From Rickettsia typhi (GTDB lineage: Bacteria > Pseudomonadota > Alphaproteobacteria > WRAU01 > Hepatincolaceae), in NCBI GenBank assembly GCA_945888065.1, contig CAMCZU010000008.1:1-32121 (forward strand): a stretch of 32,121 nt of DNA. Reading direction: 5' to 3'. Below the pieces are notes generated by a model. That model was given only the letters and a program-made list of their open reading frames with translations. It was not told where the DNA came from and did not search any database. This document shows positions 21,938-31,433 of the stretch, in pieces. A program made the position numbers and the translations under genes. The stretch's first letter is position 1. Each line of letters opens with the position of its first letter.

Positions 21938-22906
21938 ATGTTTATAAACCTTAACCCAACTTTAGATAATATATTATTGTGCTGTGAACATCTTAAAAAA
22001 TCTAACTTGGTTTGTATTCCAACAGATACTGTATACGGATTAGCTGGAAATGCTTTTGATGATGTATCTGTAAAAAAAATTTTTCAAATAAAACAAAGGC
22101 CTTCTTATAATCCACTAATTGCACATTTTTATGATATGAATCATATAGCAGAAGAATGCTTTGTTCCTGATATTGTTAAAGATTTAGCTAAGTTATTTAT
22201 GCCTGGCCCACTAAGTGTGATTTTAAAAAAAAAAGATACTTCTCATTTATCATCTTTATGTTCTAATTCTTTAAATTTACAAGCTGTGCGTATTCCAAAC
22301 AATCAGGTCGCATTAAAACTTATTGAAATAATACAAATGCCTCTTGTAGCTCCTAGTGCTAATATTAGCAATACTTTAACCACTACTGAGCCTTGGCACA
22401 TAATTGAATCTTTTAAAAATTATAATCTTAATGAAACTATTTATATTTTAGATGATGGAAAGTGCGATTTAGGAATAGAATCAAGTGTAATTGAAATTAT
22501 TGATAATAAAATTAATATATTAAGGTATGGTAGTTTAGATATAAACAAACTCTTAAACAATGGGTTTAAAATTCATAATAATTATATTAATAATAAAATT
22601 ATTTCTCCTGGGATGTTAACAAAACATTATAGTCCAAAAGCAACTTTAAGATTAAATGCAACATTTATTAATAAAAATGAAGCTCTTTTAGCTTTTGGAG
22701 ATATTAATTTTGATCTTCCAAAGGATGTTATAATAATGAATTTATCTAAAGATAAGAATTTACTTGAAGCATCTAAAAATTTATTTACTATGCTTTGGGA
22801 ACTAGATAAGCTAAATGTAGAAAAAATAGCAATTATGCCAATACCTAATATAGGGCTTGGTATTGCAATAAATGATAGGCTTAACAGAGCTTGTGCAACA
22901 ATATGA
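21938..22906 (+). CDS. tsaC: Threonylcarbamoyl-AMP synthase (Sua5 type)
   Basis: The enzyme makes threonylcarbamoyl-AMP from threonine, bicarbonate and ATP for the t6A modification at position 37 of ANN-decoding tRNAs. The 322-residue protein has a YrdC domain with PTDTVYGLAGNAF (28-40), the KQRPSYNPL motif (52-60), and APSANISN, followed by a linker SPGMLTKHYSPKA and a Sua5 C-terminal domain (about 225-322). The length shows it is the long Sua5 form, not the short TsaC. Its stop overlaps the start of the FAD-oxidase gene by 4 bp (ATGA), an arrangement also common for this pair in alphaproteobacteria. Transcription is probably shared with cysQ and lptG. Confidence 0.94.
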   Translation: MFINLNPTLDNILLCCEHLKKSNLVCIPTDTVYGLAGNAFDDVSVKKIFQIKQRPSYNPLIAHFYDMNHIAEECFVPDIVKDLAKLFMPGPLSVILKKKDTSHLSSLCSNSLNLQAVRIPNNQVALKLIEIIQMPLVAPSANISNTLTTTEPWHIIESFKNYNLNETIYILDDGKCDLGIESSVIEIIDNKINILRYGSLDINKLLNNGFKIHNNYINNKIISPGMLTKHYSPKATLRLNATFINKNEALLAFGDINFDLPKDVIIMNLSKDKNLLEASKNLFTMLWELDKLNVEKIAIMPIPNIGLGIAINDRLNRACATI

Positions 22907-24309
22907 ATATCATTAATAAATTAGCAGAATTTTTATTACCTTATCAACTACTTGAATTAACTCAAGATAGTCATTGCGAATATTTAATTGAAAAAAGACA
23001 AAATTTTATATCAAAAGCAAAAGCAATTGTTTTTCCTAGTAGCACAAAAGAGGTATCTAAAATAGTAAAATTGTGCAATGAATATGGTGTTTCAATTGTT
23101 CCACAAGGTGGTAATTCTGGATTAGTTGGTGGATGTGTATCAACTGAAGATCAAATTATAATAAACTCAAAATTATTAAACAAAATTACTAATATTGATA
23201 TTCATAACTATTCTATATCTTGCCAAACTGGTGTAATGTTAAAAAATCTACAAAATTTTGCTGATAGCTTTAATTTATATTTTCCCCTCTCTCTTCCATC
23301 TGAAGACATATGCACTATTGGAGGAAACATAGCTACAAATGCTGGAGGTATTAATGTTTTAAAATATGGTAATACCAAAGATTTAGTCTTAGGAATTGAA
23401 GCAGTTTTACCAAATGGAGAAATATATAGTGATCTTAATTTGCTATATAAACGTAATATTGGATTTGATACAAAAAATTTATTTATTGGATCAGAAGGTA
23501 TTTTAGGATTTATTTGTGAAGCAACTTTAAAACTTTTTCCTAAACCTTGTTCTAAGATTAACTTTATGTTTTCTGTTAGTAATCTTGGTATAATAGAACA
23601 ATTATTTTATGAAATTAAAAATTTATTTCATTCATTTTTATCTTCTTATGAAATTTTTAATCTAAATGCATTTAATTTAGTTAAACAAACTCATCCACAT
23701 CTAAATGATATTACAAATATTATACAATCTCAAGATGAATGGTTTGCAATAGGAAGCTTTGATTTACCTTTTTTAGAAACAGAAAACGAATACGACTTAA
23801 TAAAAAACAAACTACACACACTTTTAGTTAAAGAAAAAATAAATAATGTATATGTAAAGTCTAATTCTTTATTTTGGGCAGTTAGATATGCCATACCAAA
23901 AGCACAAAAAATTTATGGTAAAAGCTTAAAACACGATATATCTATTCCTATTTCAAAAATTACAGATACAATTAGCATCCTTGAAAAACATCTAAATACA
24001 AAATATAATAATTTATTGCCTATAATTTTTGGTCACTTTGGGGATGGAAATTTACATTATAATTTGTCTTGTAAAAATAATGATAACACTTATTTAGACA
24101 AATATAAAATAGATATTAAATCTGAAATTATTAATTTTATTATGGGTTTAAATGGAACATTTAGTGCAGAACACGGAATTGGTCTTTTACATAAAGAAGA
24201 ATTTAAAAAATATTATTCCCATAACCAATATAATAATTTAAAATTAATCAAATCTATATTTGATAAAAATAATATATTTAATCCTAATAAAATATTAGAG
24301 AAAAATTAA
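22903..24309 (+). CDS. FAD-linked oxidase (D-2-hydroxyacid dehydrogenase type)
   Basis: This flavoprotein belongs to the FAD-binding PCMH/GlcD family, which oxidises D-lactate, D-2-hydroxyglutarate or glycolate. Landmarks are VPQGGNSGLVGG (N-terminal PCMH loop), IGGNIATNAGGINVLKYGNTKDLV, GHFGDGNLHYN with metal-binding His residues in the C-terminal cap domain, and AEHGIGLLHK at the end. The closest match in pattern is D-2-hydroxyglutarate dehydrogenase, but the substrate cannot be settled. I chose the ATG at 22903 (ATGA overlap with the tsaC stop) over a TTG at 22891; it gives 468 residues. No signal peptide is present. It is placed in an operon with tsaC and lptG, which gives no direct functional link. 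Confidence 0.9.
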   Translation: MNIINKLAEFLLPYQLLELTQDSHCEYLIEKRQNFISKAKAIVFPSSTKEVSKIVKLCNEYGVSIVPQGGNSGLVGGCVSTEDQIIINSKLLNKITNIDIHNYSISCQTGVMLKNLQNFADSFNLYFPLSLPSEDICTIGGNIATNAGGINVLKYGNTKDLVLGIEAVLPNGEIYSDLNLLYKRNIGFDTKNLFIGSEGILGFICEATLKLFPKPCSKINFMFSVSNLGIIEQLFYEIKNLFHSFLSSYEIFNLNAFNLVKQTHPHLNDITNIIQSQDEWFAIGSFDLPFLETENEYDLIKNKLHTLLVKEKINNVYVKSNSLFWAVRYAIPKAQKIYGKSLKHDISIPISKITDTISILEKHLNTKYNNLLPIIFGHFGDGNLHYNLSCKNNDNTYLDKYKIDIKSEIINFIMGLNGTFSAEHGIGLLHKEEFKKYYSHNQYNNLKLIKSIFDKNNIFNPNKILEKN

Positions 24310-24324
24310 GAGTGTTTGTTATAA

Positions 24325-25419
24325 ATGTTTAATAAAATTTTTAAACATCTTTGTGTGTATTATCTAAAAATTTTAGCTATGTTCCACATAGGGATATTGT
24401 TTATTATATATATAGCTGACTTTACAGAGGGATTAAAAAAATATAGTGAATATAATCCATCTATTGGCTTAGTTGGATTTTTATCATTATTAAAACTACC
24501 TCAATTATTAATTGATTTATCTCCTTTTATTATTTTATTTGCAAGTTTATTTGCCATAAGAACTCTTGTTTTACATAAAGAAATAGATATTTTAAAAGCT
24601 TGTGGGCTTTCTATTTGGAAAATTTTAAATCCATTTATATTACTTACAATTATATATGGCTTGTTGTTAATTTTTGTTTTAAATCCATTAGTTTTTTTAT
24701 CTACACAATATGAAGAAATCATAGAAAATAAAATTATACCTAACAAAGAAAGCAATATATACTTAAAAAATAATATTTTATGGATAATTGATAAAATAGA
24801 TACTTCTGAAAAAAATATTATAATGGCTAAGCGCTTTATTTCTATAAATAATAAAATTCATCTAAATGATATTACTATTTTTCATATTAAAAATAATAAG
24901 CTATTAAGGTTGCTAAATGCCTATGATGGAATGATAGATAGACAAAATATTTATCTAAATAAGGTATTAATTAAAAATGAAAATGAAAGTTTTTTTCACT
25001 CAAATAATACCCTAAATATTTCTTTACATAATAAATCAAATAAATTAAGCAATCTTAATTTAAATCCTTCTAATATTATAATTTATAACTATCCACAATA
25101 TATATATAATTTAAAAAAAATTGGAGTAGACACATCAGATTACGAATTTTATTTTTATAATTTGATATCTTTACCTTTATTATTATTTGCTATGCTTTTA
25201 ATTAGTGTTAGGTTTTCTTTATATGATATTAGGGCTGGAAAAAATTTATATATTATAACCATTACAATTCTTTGTGGTTTTTTACTATACTTTTTTAGCA
25301 ACATAATTAATACCTTTGGTGCTTCTAATCATATACCTATTTATCTTGATATAGCTTTTACAAAAACTACCATTATTTTGCTTTCTTTATTATTATTGGT
25401 TAAAAAAGAGGGTGTTTAA
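24325..25419 (+). CDS. lptG: LPS export permease, LptG type
   Basis: LptF and LptG form the permease of the ABC transporter that extracts LPS from the inner membrane and passes it across the periplasm. The 364-residue protein has N-terminal helices with IADFTEGLKKY and LLKLPQLLIDLSPFIILFASLFAIRTL, then LHKEIDILKACGLSIWKIL, a periplasmic beta-jellyroll (about 130-260), and three C-terminal helices: about six membrane segments in all. Its place directly before lptD and the D.TEG motif fit LptG better than LptF. The expected partner lptF is not next to it and is not found in the window. It starts 15 bp after the oxidase stop and ends 8 bp before lptD. Confidence 0.85.
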   Translation: MFNKIFKHLCVYYLKILAMFHIGILFIIYIADFTEGLKKYSEYNPSIGLVGFLSLLKLPQLLIDLSPFIILFASLFAIRTLVLHKEIDILKACGLSIWKILNPFILLTIIYGLLLIFVLNPLVFLSTQYEEIIENKIIPNKESNIYLKNNILWIIDKIDTSEKNIIMAKRFISINNKIHLNDITIFHIKNNKLLRLLNAYDGMIDRQNIYLNKVLIKNENESFFHSNNTLNISLHNKSNKLSNLNLNPSNIIIYNYPQYIYNLKKIGVDTSDYEFYFYNLISLPLLLFAMLLISVRFSLYDIRAGKNLYIITITILCGFLLYFFSNIINTFGASNHIPIYLDIAFTKTTIILLSLLLLVKKEGV

Positions 25420-25427
25420 CAATTAAA

Positions 25428-27662
25428 ATGAGTTATTTTTATAGATTAATTTTATTATATATTTTAGTTAATATCTATATTTTTAATCATAGCATAGCAT
25501 ATGCAAAACTTGCTTTATCTGATAAAAATCTTGATTTTAAAGCAAACAATGTAGATTACAATTTTAAAGAAAATTTTTTAGTTGCAACAGGAAATGTAGA
25601 ATTTAAATCAGAAAATAGAATTTTAAAAGCAGATATTGTATATTACAATACAAAAGAAAATGTTCTTTTTGCAGAAGGAAATGTGTATTACAAAGACAAA
25701 GATGGTAATATTTTATACCCTAAAAATATTGAGATTGACTCTGAATTACAAAATGGGAAATTAAATATAGTAAACTCTGAGCTTAAAGATAAATCTATAT
25801 TGTTTGCTAAAATTATTCAAAAATCTAGTGAAAATGAATATAACATTGGAAATATGTGTTATACTTCTTGCCATTTAATAAATACTCTTACTCCACTTTG
25901 GCAAGTAAAATCTACCAGTGGATTTTATGATACAAAAAAAGATAAAATAACAATGTATAATGCTTGGGTAGAAATTAAAGATGTTCCTATTTTATGGACC
26001 CCTTATGCATCATTTAGTAATTTTAAAAAAATTAGGGAAGCAGGTTTTTTATATCCAAGAATATCTATTGATAAAAAATTAGGTTCAGAGCTAGAGATTC
26101 CTTTTTATATACCATTGGGAGATTATCAAGATATAACAATTGATAATCATATTTATACTAGCACTAATATTAATCGGTATCTGCCAGTTATAAAATATAA
26201 TGGCAATACTTATGATGGGAGCTTTGCTATCAATACAAGTTTTTATCCTACTGCGTGGCATAGTATTAGTTCAGATAGCTTACAAAATGATGATTGGCAT
26301 TTTTTTTTAAAAGCACAAAACGAATGGAATGATATATGGCGTAGCAATATTGAAATTGAACAAACAAGCAATATTAAATACTTAAATTCTCATAATATTA
26401 ATCCTCAGGATGTGTCAGAAAAATATTTAAGCAATCAAATTATTAATGAATTTTTTATCAACCAAAACAACTATGTTGCTTTTAATTTATTTACACCAAT
26501 TGATATCTATGAAAGAGATTTAAAAAGCTCTAATGTTGCCACCAATGAAAATTTATTTAACAATGAAATTGAATTAAAATATATTCACTTACAAAATTAT
26601 AATAACTTAGGATCTTTAAATATTAATACAAACTACAATACTTTTTTTAATAGCAACAATACTTTTTTTAATAGCAACAATAATCAACCAAATAACAATG
26701 AAAATATAACACGTTTAGCACTAATGCTTGATTATAATTATTTATATATAACAAAATATGGTAATTATAGCACTCAAATTACTTATGATAATACTTTTTA
26801 TATGGCATCTGAGGAATTCAAAAATAACCTTGCTAGCAATGGCAATACTTTAGATAATTATTTTTCTTATTATACAATGGGCTTAATGTATGAATATCCA
26901 ATAACTTATGTAATCAACAATTCTGCTTTTACCATTGCACCAATTACAAGTATCTCAATTCATAATATCTTAGATAACAACCAAAATAATATGCTATTAA
27001 GTGATAATAGTGCAAATATTACACCTAATAATATCTTTGAATCTTCTACTTATAATAATTTTGATTATGTTGATAATGTTAATTCTGTTAGCTATGGAAT
27101 AAAAATGTATGGCAATATCAATTCATCTTATGCATCTTTTTTTGCAGGGCAAAAAATTAATGATACAACGAAAAAAAGCTATACAATAATAAACAACATA
27201 CAAGTAGAAGACTTTAATAGCCCTTCTAACTATTTTATATCTTTTATTATCTCTCCTATAAAAAATATAAATGTAAAATATGAAAGTATTTTGTTGCCTA
27301 ACTTACAAAACCAAAAAAATATTACTGATATAAATATAATATCCTCTATTGCTTCTTTTAATACTCATTATACCTCTACTCTTACAAACAAAGATACCAG
27401 CACTTATGCTACAGAAATATCTTTTGATGCCAATGTTTATTTATCTCAAAAATTATCTTTTGGGCTATCTAATATTTATACAATTGATGATAACAAGACT
27501 TTCACCTTGAAAAGTGTAGATAGCAATTTAACTTGGTTTAATGATTGCCTATATTTACAAGCATATATTAGTAGATCTTATTACTTAAATGATGCACAAA
27601 ATTCATATGGAATTAAAATAATTATTAAAGGTGTTGGTGCAAATGATTTAAAAATCTTATAG
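25428..27662 (+). CDS. lptD: LPS-assembly outer-membrane protein LptD
   Basis: LptD is the outer-membrane barrel through which LPS reaches the cell surface, with LptE as plug. The 744-residue protein has a signal peptide (about 1-26, ending AYA), an OstA/LptA-like periplasmic beta-jellyroll (about 29-140; VATGNVEFKSENR, LFAEGNVYYKD), a Cys pair in NMCYTSCH (about 142-149) and a long barrel. Cys content is lower than in Escherichia coli, where four Cys form two disulfides; only this pair is obvious before the barrel. A 21-bp direct duplication (26637-26678) gives two copies of NTFFNSN. No LptE gene is seen. It lies in the conserved order lptG-lptD-surA-pdxA-rsmA. Confidence 0.93.
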   Translation: MSYFYRLILLYILVNIYIFNHSIAYAKLALSDKNLDFKANNVDYNFKENFLVATGNVEFKSENRILKADIVYYNTKENVLFAEGNVYYKDKDGNILYPKNIEIDSELQNGKLNIVNSELKDKSILFAKIIQKSSENEYNIGNMCYTSCHLINTLTPLWQVKSTSGFYDTKKDKITMYNAWVEIKDVPILWTPYASFSNFKKIREAGFLYPRISIDKKLGSELEIPFYIPLGDYQDITIDNHIYTSTNINRYLPVIKYNGNTYDGSFAINTSFYPTAWHSISSDSLQNDDWHFFLKAQNEWNDIWRSNIEIEQTSNIKYLNSHNINPQDVSEKYLSNQIINEFFINQNNYVAFNLFTPIDIYERDLKSSNVATNENLFNNEIELKYIHLQNYNNLGSLNINTNYNTFFNSNNTFFNSNNNQPNNNENITRLALMLDYNYLYITKYGNYSTQITYDNTFYMASEEFKNNLASNGNTLDNYFSYYTMGLMYEYPITYVINNSAFTIAPITSISIHNILDNNQNNMLLSDNSANITPNNIFESSTYNNFDYVDNVNSVSYGIKMYGNINSSYASFFAGQKINDTTKKSYTIINNIQVEDFNSPSNYFISFIISPIKNINVKYESILLPNLQNQKNITDINIISSIASFNTHYTSTLTNKDTSTYATEISFDANVYLSQKLSFGLSNIYTIDDNKTFTLKSVDSNLTWFNDCLYLQAYISRSYYLNDAQNSYGIKIIIKGVGANDLKIL
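26637..26678 (+). repeat. 21-bp tandem duplication within lptD
   Basis: Two exact copies, at 26637-26657 and 26658-26678, keep the reading frame and add NTFFNSN twice, in a probable barrel-loop region. Both include runs of seven T. Such short duplications form by replication slippage. Confidence 0.9.
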
Positions 27663-27677
27663 ATACTATTTATTACA

Positions 27678-27706
27678 TTGAATAGATTTTTAAAAATTGC
27701 TATAAT
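27678..27706 (+). promoter_or_regulatory. Candidate sigma70 promoter for surA-pdxA-rsmA
   Basis: TTGAAT (27678-27683) and a consensus TATAAT (27701-27706) are 17 bp apart in the 80-bp gap after lptD. The start would be near 27713, about 30 nt before the surA ATG. This is one of the best promoter matches in the window. Confidence 0.6.
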
Positions 27707-27742
27707 TCTTGCTATATTATAACAAATAAGAACCCGTATTTA

Positions 27743-28696
27743 ATGCAAAAAATATTTTTAGGATTGTTTATACATTTTTTTACTTTAATTCCTATGCTAA
27801 GTGCTATAGAAAATAACAAAGTAGTTGCTATTATTAATAGTAATTTTGTAATTTATAATTATGATATAGAAGAACAAAAAAATTATTTATCTCTAACTAA
27901 TCCTAATAGTAATCAATCTTTTTTAAAAGATAAAAATATTAATGCTATTATTTTAAATAAATTAATAGAAAATCATTTATTTAATTTAGAAAGCAAACGC
28001 TATGGAATTAATGTTAATAAAGAAGATTTTAATAAAGCAATTATAGATATAACTAAAAATTTGCAAATAAATAAAGAAAAGTTATACAAAAAAGCTCTAA
28101 GCAAGGGGTTATCAAATGACAAATTAGATAGCCTAATTAATGCAGATATATTAAGTGAAAAAATAAAGCAAATTATTGCTTTTTCACGCTCAACACCATC
28201 TGGAGAAGAAATTAATCAAGAAACAGATAAATTGTTAAATCTAAATGGTAAATCAGAGTTATTATTATATGAAATTGCAATTTTAAATATCAATCAAACA
28301 TCTACTAAGCAAAAAATTCAATTATTAAAAAAACAATTAAATAAAAAAAATTTTGAGTCTTTTGCTAAAAAATTTTCAGATAGCATAAATGCAAAACAAG
28401 GTGGGCTAATTGGCTGGATACCTTTTGATTATATACCATCTAATATTTTAGAGAATGTTGGTAATCTAAAAATTGGTGGTATATCGCAACCAATTTTAGT
28501 TGGAAATTATTATAAAATTTTTTATTTAAAAGAAGCACGACCACTTATTACTATAAATCCTTCTGATCAGTCTCATCTTAAAAAATTAACAGAATATGCA
28601 AAACAAAAATTAATGTATGAAAAATCTCAAATTAATTTAGAAGATTTTATTAAAGAAATGTATCAAAATGCTTCTATAAAACTTTACATAAAATAA
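27743..28696 (+). CDS. surA: Periplasmic chaperone/peptidyl-prolyl isomerase SurA
   Basis: SurA escorts outer-membrane proteins such as LptD through the periplasm. The 317-residue protein has a signal peptide (about 1-21, ending LSA), the SurA N-terminal domain starting VVAIINSNFVIYNYDIEEQ (27-45), and one parvulin domain (about 168-263) with FAKKFSDSINAKQGGLIGWI and ISQPILVGNYYKIFYL. Most alphaproteobacterial SurA proteins have a single parvulin domain, unlike the two of Escherichia coli. A promoter precedes it and pdxA follows after 1 bp. No Shine-Dalgarno is visible; the N-terminal start is set by the signal peptide. Confidence 0.93.
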   Translation: MQKIFLGLFIHFFTLIPMLSAIENNKVVAIINSNFVIYNYDIEEQKNYLSLTNPNSNQSFLKDKNINAIILNKLIENHLFNLESKRYGINVNKEDFNKAIIDITKNLQINKEKLYKKALSKGLSNDKLDSLINADILSEKIKQIIAFSRSTPSGEEINQETDKLLNLNGKSELLLYEIAILNINQTSTKQKIQLLKKQLNKKNFESFAKKFSDSINAKQGGLIGWIPFDYIPSNILENVGNLKIGGISQPILVGNYYKIFYLKEARPLITINPSDQSHLKKLTEYAKQKLMYEKSQINLEDFIKEMYQNASIKLYIK

Positions 28697-28697
28697 A

Positions 28698-29735
28698 ATG
28701 AATTTTACAAATTCTTCTATTATTGCCTTAACCTGTGGGGATGTTAATTCTATATCACCTCTTATTAGCTTAAAAAGTTGGCTTAAGCTAAAAAATAGTT
28801 CTTATATGTTTTTTAATATTCATAATATTGATTATATGGAAAAAGTAATATCTTACTTTAATTTAGATATTAAAATAGCACAAATTTATGATATAAATGA
28901 AGCTAAAAAAGTTTTTTCTAAATATTTTCCTGTTATGAATATTAATACACAAGCTACAAATTTTTTAGGTGAACCAACTATAGCTAATGCAAATTTAACA
29001 TTACAATCAATAAATAAAGCAATTGAGCTATGCAAAAATAACATAATAAATGGATTATGCACTAACCCTGTTGATAAAAATATAATAAATGAATATTTAA
29101 AACATCAATCTATACAACACACTAAGTTTGTAGGTCATACAGAGTATATTGCACAAAATATAAATGTAGATAACCCTATGATGCTTTTTGCAACTGGAGT
29201 ATGTGATTTTAAAGTTCTGCCTATTACAACTCATATTCCTCTTAGTGAGGTTGCTAGTAGTTTATCTATTAAAAAAGTTTATGATGCTATTATAAATATA
29301 AACTTAATTCTTCAAAATCAATTTAACATACAAAAACCTAAAATTGGCATCTTAGGATTAAATCCTCATTGCGGTGATAATGGTTTGCTTGGCACAGAAG
29401 AGCAATCAATTATTATACCTGCAATTAAAATGGCACAATCAAAAAATATTTTATGTTCTAATCCTATTTCTTCTGATTGTGCTTTTTTTGGTGAAAATAA
29501 AAATAAATATGATATTATCATAGGAATGTATCACGATCAGGTATTAGCTCCTTTTAAAGCTTTATACTTTGATAGCGGTGTAAATATAACATGTAATTTA
29601 CCATTTATTCGCACATCCCCAGATCACGGAGTAGCATTTGATATTGCTAAGCAATCTATAGCTTCAGATTCCTCTTTATCTAGTGCAATTATAATGGCTC
29701 ATAAATTAATAATTAAGAAAAATGAATTTATTTAA
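28698..29735 (+). CDS. pdxA: 4-hydroxythreonine-4-phosphate dehydrogenase
   Basis: PdxA oxidises 4-phosphohydroxy-L-threonine in the DXP-dependent route to pyridoxal phosphate. The 345-residue protein keeps the three metal-binding histidines: H179 in THIPLSEV, H224 in NPHCGDNG and H279 in YHDQVLAPFK, plus TSPDHGVAFDIA (307-318) at the end. The NPHAGE motif reads NPHCGD, a small change. The N-terminal G-D-x-x-G-I pattern is diverged (CGDVNSISP at 13-21). The stop overlaps the rsmA start by 14 bp, as in many alphaproteobacteria. PdxJ is not in the window, so whether the whole pathway exists is unknown. Confidence 0.94.
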   Translation: MNFTNSSIIALTCGDVNSISPLISLKSWLKLKNSSYMFFNIHNIDYMEKVISYFNLDIKIAQIYDINEAKKVFSKYFPVMNINTQATNFLGEPTIANANLTLQSINKAIELCKNNIINGLCTNPVDKNIINEYLKHQSIQHTKFVGHTEYIAQNINVDNPMMLFATGVCDFKVLPITTHIPLSEVASSLSIKKVYDAIININLILQNQFNIQKPKIGILGLNPHCGDNGLLGTEEQSIIIPAIKMAQSKNILCSNPISSDCAFFGENKNKYDIIIGMYHDQVLAPFKALYFDSGVNITCNLPFIRTSPDHGVAFDIAKQSIASDSSLSSAIIMAHKLIIKKNEFI

Positions 29736-30507
29736 TAAAAAAAAGTCTTTAGGGCAACACTTTTTAACATCTAATTCAGATATTAATAATATTATTAAAT
29801 CTTGTGGGGATTTATCTAGTAAAAATGTCCTTGAAATTGGACCTGGAAATGGTGCTTTAACAAATGAATTAATTAAAAATGCTAAATCTTTATTTTGCAT
29901 AGAAAAAGATAACAGACTAAAAATGATGCTAAATATTTTAAAATCTAATTATTCTAATTTTAATTATGAAATTACAGATGCACTAACTTTTAATCCATCA
30001 ATATTACAACCCTCTCCTCATATTTTAGTATCTAATTTACCTTATAATGTAGGAACTCAAATTTTTTTAAATTATCTATTTTTTTCCATCAATCAACCAA
30101 ATACGTTTGAATTTTTTATTTTAATGTTTCAAAAAGAAGTTGCTTTAAGAATTGCATCTAAACCAACAGATAGTAATTATGGAAGACTATCTATTATTGC
30201 TTATTTGTTTGCAGATATAGAAATATTGTTTGATGTAGATAAGCTATCTTTTTCACCACCTCCTAAAGTTCAATCATCTGTTTTAAAAGTATTGCCACTA
30301 AAAAAACCTCGTTATGAGGTAAATATAAAAAAATTAGTAAAACTAACTAATCTTGCATTTTTAAGCCGTAGAAAAACTTTAAAAAATAATTTAAAATCAC
30401 TTAATATTGATTATGAAAAATTACATATTAATCCTCAAAAGCGTCCACAAGATTTATCTTGTGAAGACTTTTGTAAAATAGCAAATCAACTACCTGAAGA
30501 GTTTTAA
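29722..30507 (+). CDS. rsmA: 16S rRNA dimethyladenosine transferase (KsgA)
   Basis: RsmA dimethylates two adjacent adenosines near the 3' end of 16S rRNA as a late check on small-subunit assembly. The 261-residue protein has GQHFLTS (11-17), the SAM motif VLEIGPGNGALT (36-47), the acidic IEKD (60-63), and the catalytic SNLPYNV (104-110). The C-terminal domain with SFSPPPKVQSSV and SRRKTLKNNL follows. All catalytic positions are intact and the length is normal. It overlaps pdxA and lies 14 bp before fruK. Loss of this enzyme gives kasugamycin resistance in other bacteria. Confidence 0.97.
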   Translation: MNLFNKKKSLGQHFLTSNSDINNIIKSCGDLSSKNVLEIGPGNGALTNELIKNAKSLFCIEKDNRLKMMLNILKSNYSNFNYEITDALTFNPSILQPSPHILVSNLPYNVGTQIFLNYLFFSINQPNTFEFFILMFQKEVALRIASKPTDSNYGRLSIIAYLFADIEILFDVDKLSFSPPPKVQSSVLKVLPLKKPRYEVNIKKLVKLTNLAFLSRRKTLKNNLKSLNIDYEKLHINPQKRPQDLSCEDFCKIANQLPEEF

Positions 30508-30521
30508 CACAAACTATTAAA

Positions 30522-31433
30522 ATGATATATACCTTAACTTTAAACCCTTGCATTGATTATTATGTAAATATAGATACTCTTGTAGTTAATAATTTAAATA
30601 TAAGCTCAAAAAACACTTTAAAAGCAGGTGGAAAAGGCATTAATGTATCTTTAATGTTAAATAATTTATTTTGCTACAATGAAGCAGTCTTAATTACAGG
30701 CGGAGCGATAGGAGATTTAATAACAAATAACTTAAAATCTCAAAATGTTAATTATTATAATTTGTTAATTTCTAACAATAATAGAATAAATTTAAAAATT
30801 AAAGATATAAACAACAATATTACAGAAATTGCAGGAACATCCCCTGAAGTAAAATTAAGCACTTATATTGAAATTCTTCAATATTTAACTAAATTAAATG
30901 ATAATGATATTATAGTATTCAGTGGATCTATACCATATGGATTACCTAATAATATTTATTATTTAATAGCAAATAGTATTAATCCAAATGTAAAAACCAT
31001 TTTAGATACTAGAGATAATTTAAAAAATAACATATATAATAATTTTTTATTAAAGCCTAACCTACAAGAGTTTGAAAATTTATGCAATACTAAATTTACA
31101 TCTTTGTATCAAATTAAAGATTATGCAAATTTTTATGTGAATAGTTATAATATAACATATATGTTAATTTCTCTTGGTCAATATGGAGCTATGCTGGTAA
31201 GCAAAGATAGTGCAATTTTTAGCAATGCACCAATTGGAGTATTAAATAATGCAACAGGAAGTGGGGATTCAATGGTGGCAGGATTTATTTTTGCACACCT
31301 AAATAATCTATCCAATGAAGATGCTTTAAAATTTTCTGTAGGATGCGGTAGCGCAACGGCATTTAATGAAAATATTGCTAAATACGAGCATATAGAACAA
31401 TTATTGCCTCAAATAAAAGCTGTGTATTTATAA
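30522..31433 (+). CDS. fruK: 1-phosphofructokinase (PfkB family)
   Basis: FruK converts fructose 1-phosphate, made by a fructose PTS, into fructose 1,6-bisphosphate. The 303-residue protein opens with IYTLTLNPCIDYYVNID, the start shared by FruK, LacC and PfkB, has the substrate loop AGGKGINVS (35-43) and GSGDS (246-250), the ATP site with the catalytic base D249. TGSGDSMVAGF is typical. It could equally be a related hexose-phosphate kinase such as tagatose-6-phosphate kinase; FruK is preferred by the N-terminal pattern. No PTS gene is in the window. It sits between rsmA and gmk, which in many alphaproteobacteria are direct neighbours, so it looks like an insertion. Its stop overlaps that of gmk. 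Confidence 0.82.
   Translation: MIYTLTLNPCIDYYVNIDTLVVNNLNISSKNTLKAGGKGINVSLMLNNLFCYNEAVLITGGAIGDLITNNLKSQNVNYYNLLISNNNRINLKIKDINNNITEIAGTSPEVKLSTYIEILQYLTKLNDNDIIVFSGSIPYGLPNNIYYLIANSINPNVKTILDTRDNLKNNIYNNFLLKPNLQEFENLCNTKFTSLYQIKDYANFYVNSYNITYMLISLGQYGAMLVSKDSAIFSNAPIGVLNNATGSGDSMVAGFIFAHLNNLSNEDALKFSVGCGSATAFNENIAKYEHIEQLLPQIKAVYL

Noticed and set aside
26640-26700. Possible CRISPR-like or larger repeat array
   Set aside because: Only two short tandem copies without spacers; a slippage duplication inside lptD. No CRISPR array, insertion sequence, integrase or attachment site is visible in the window.
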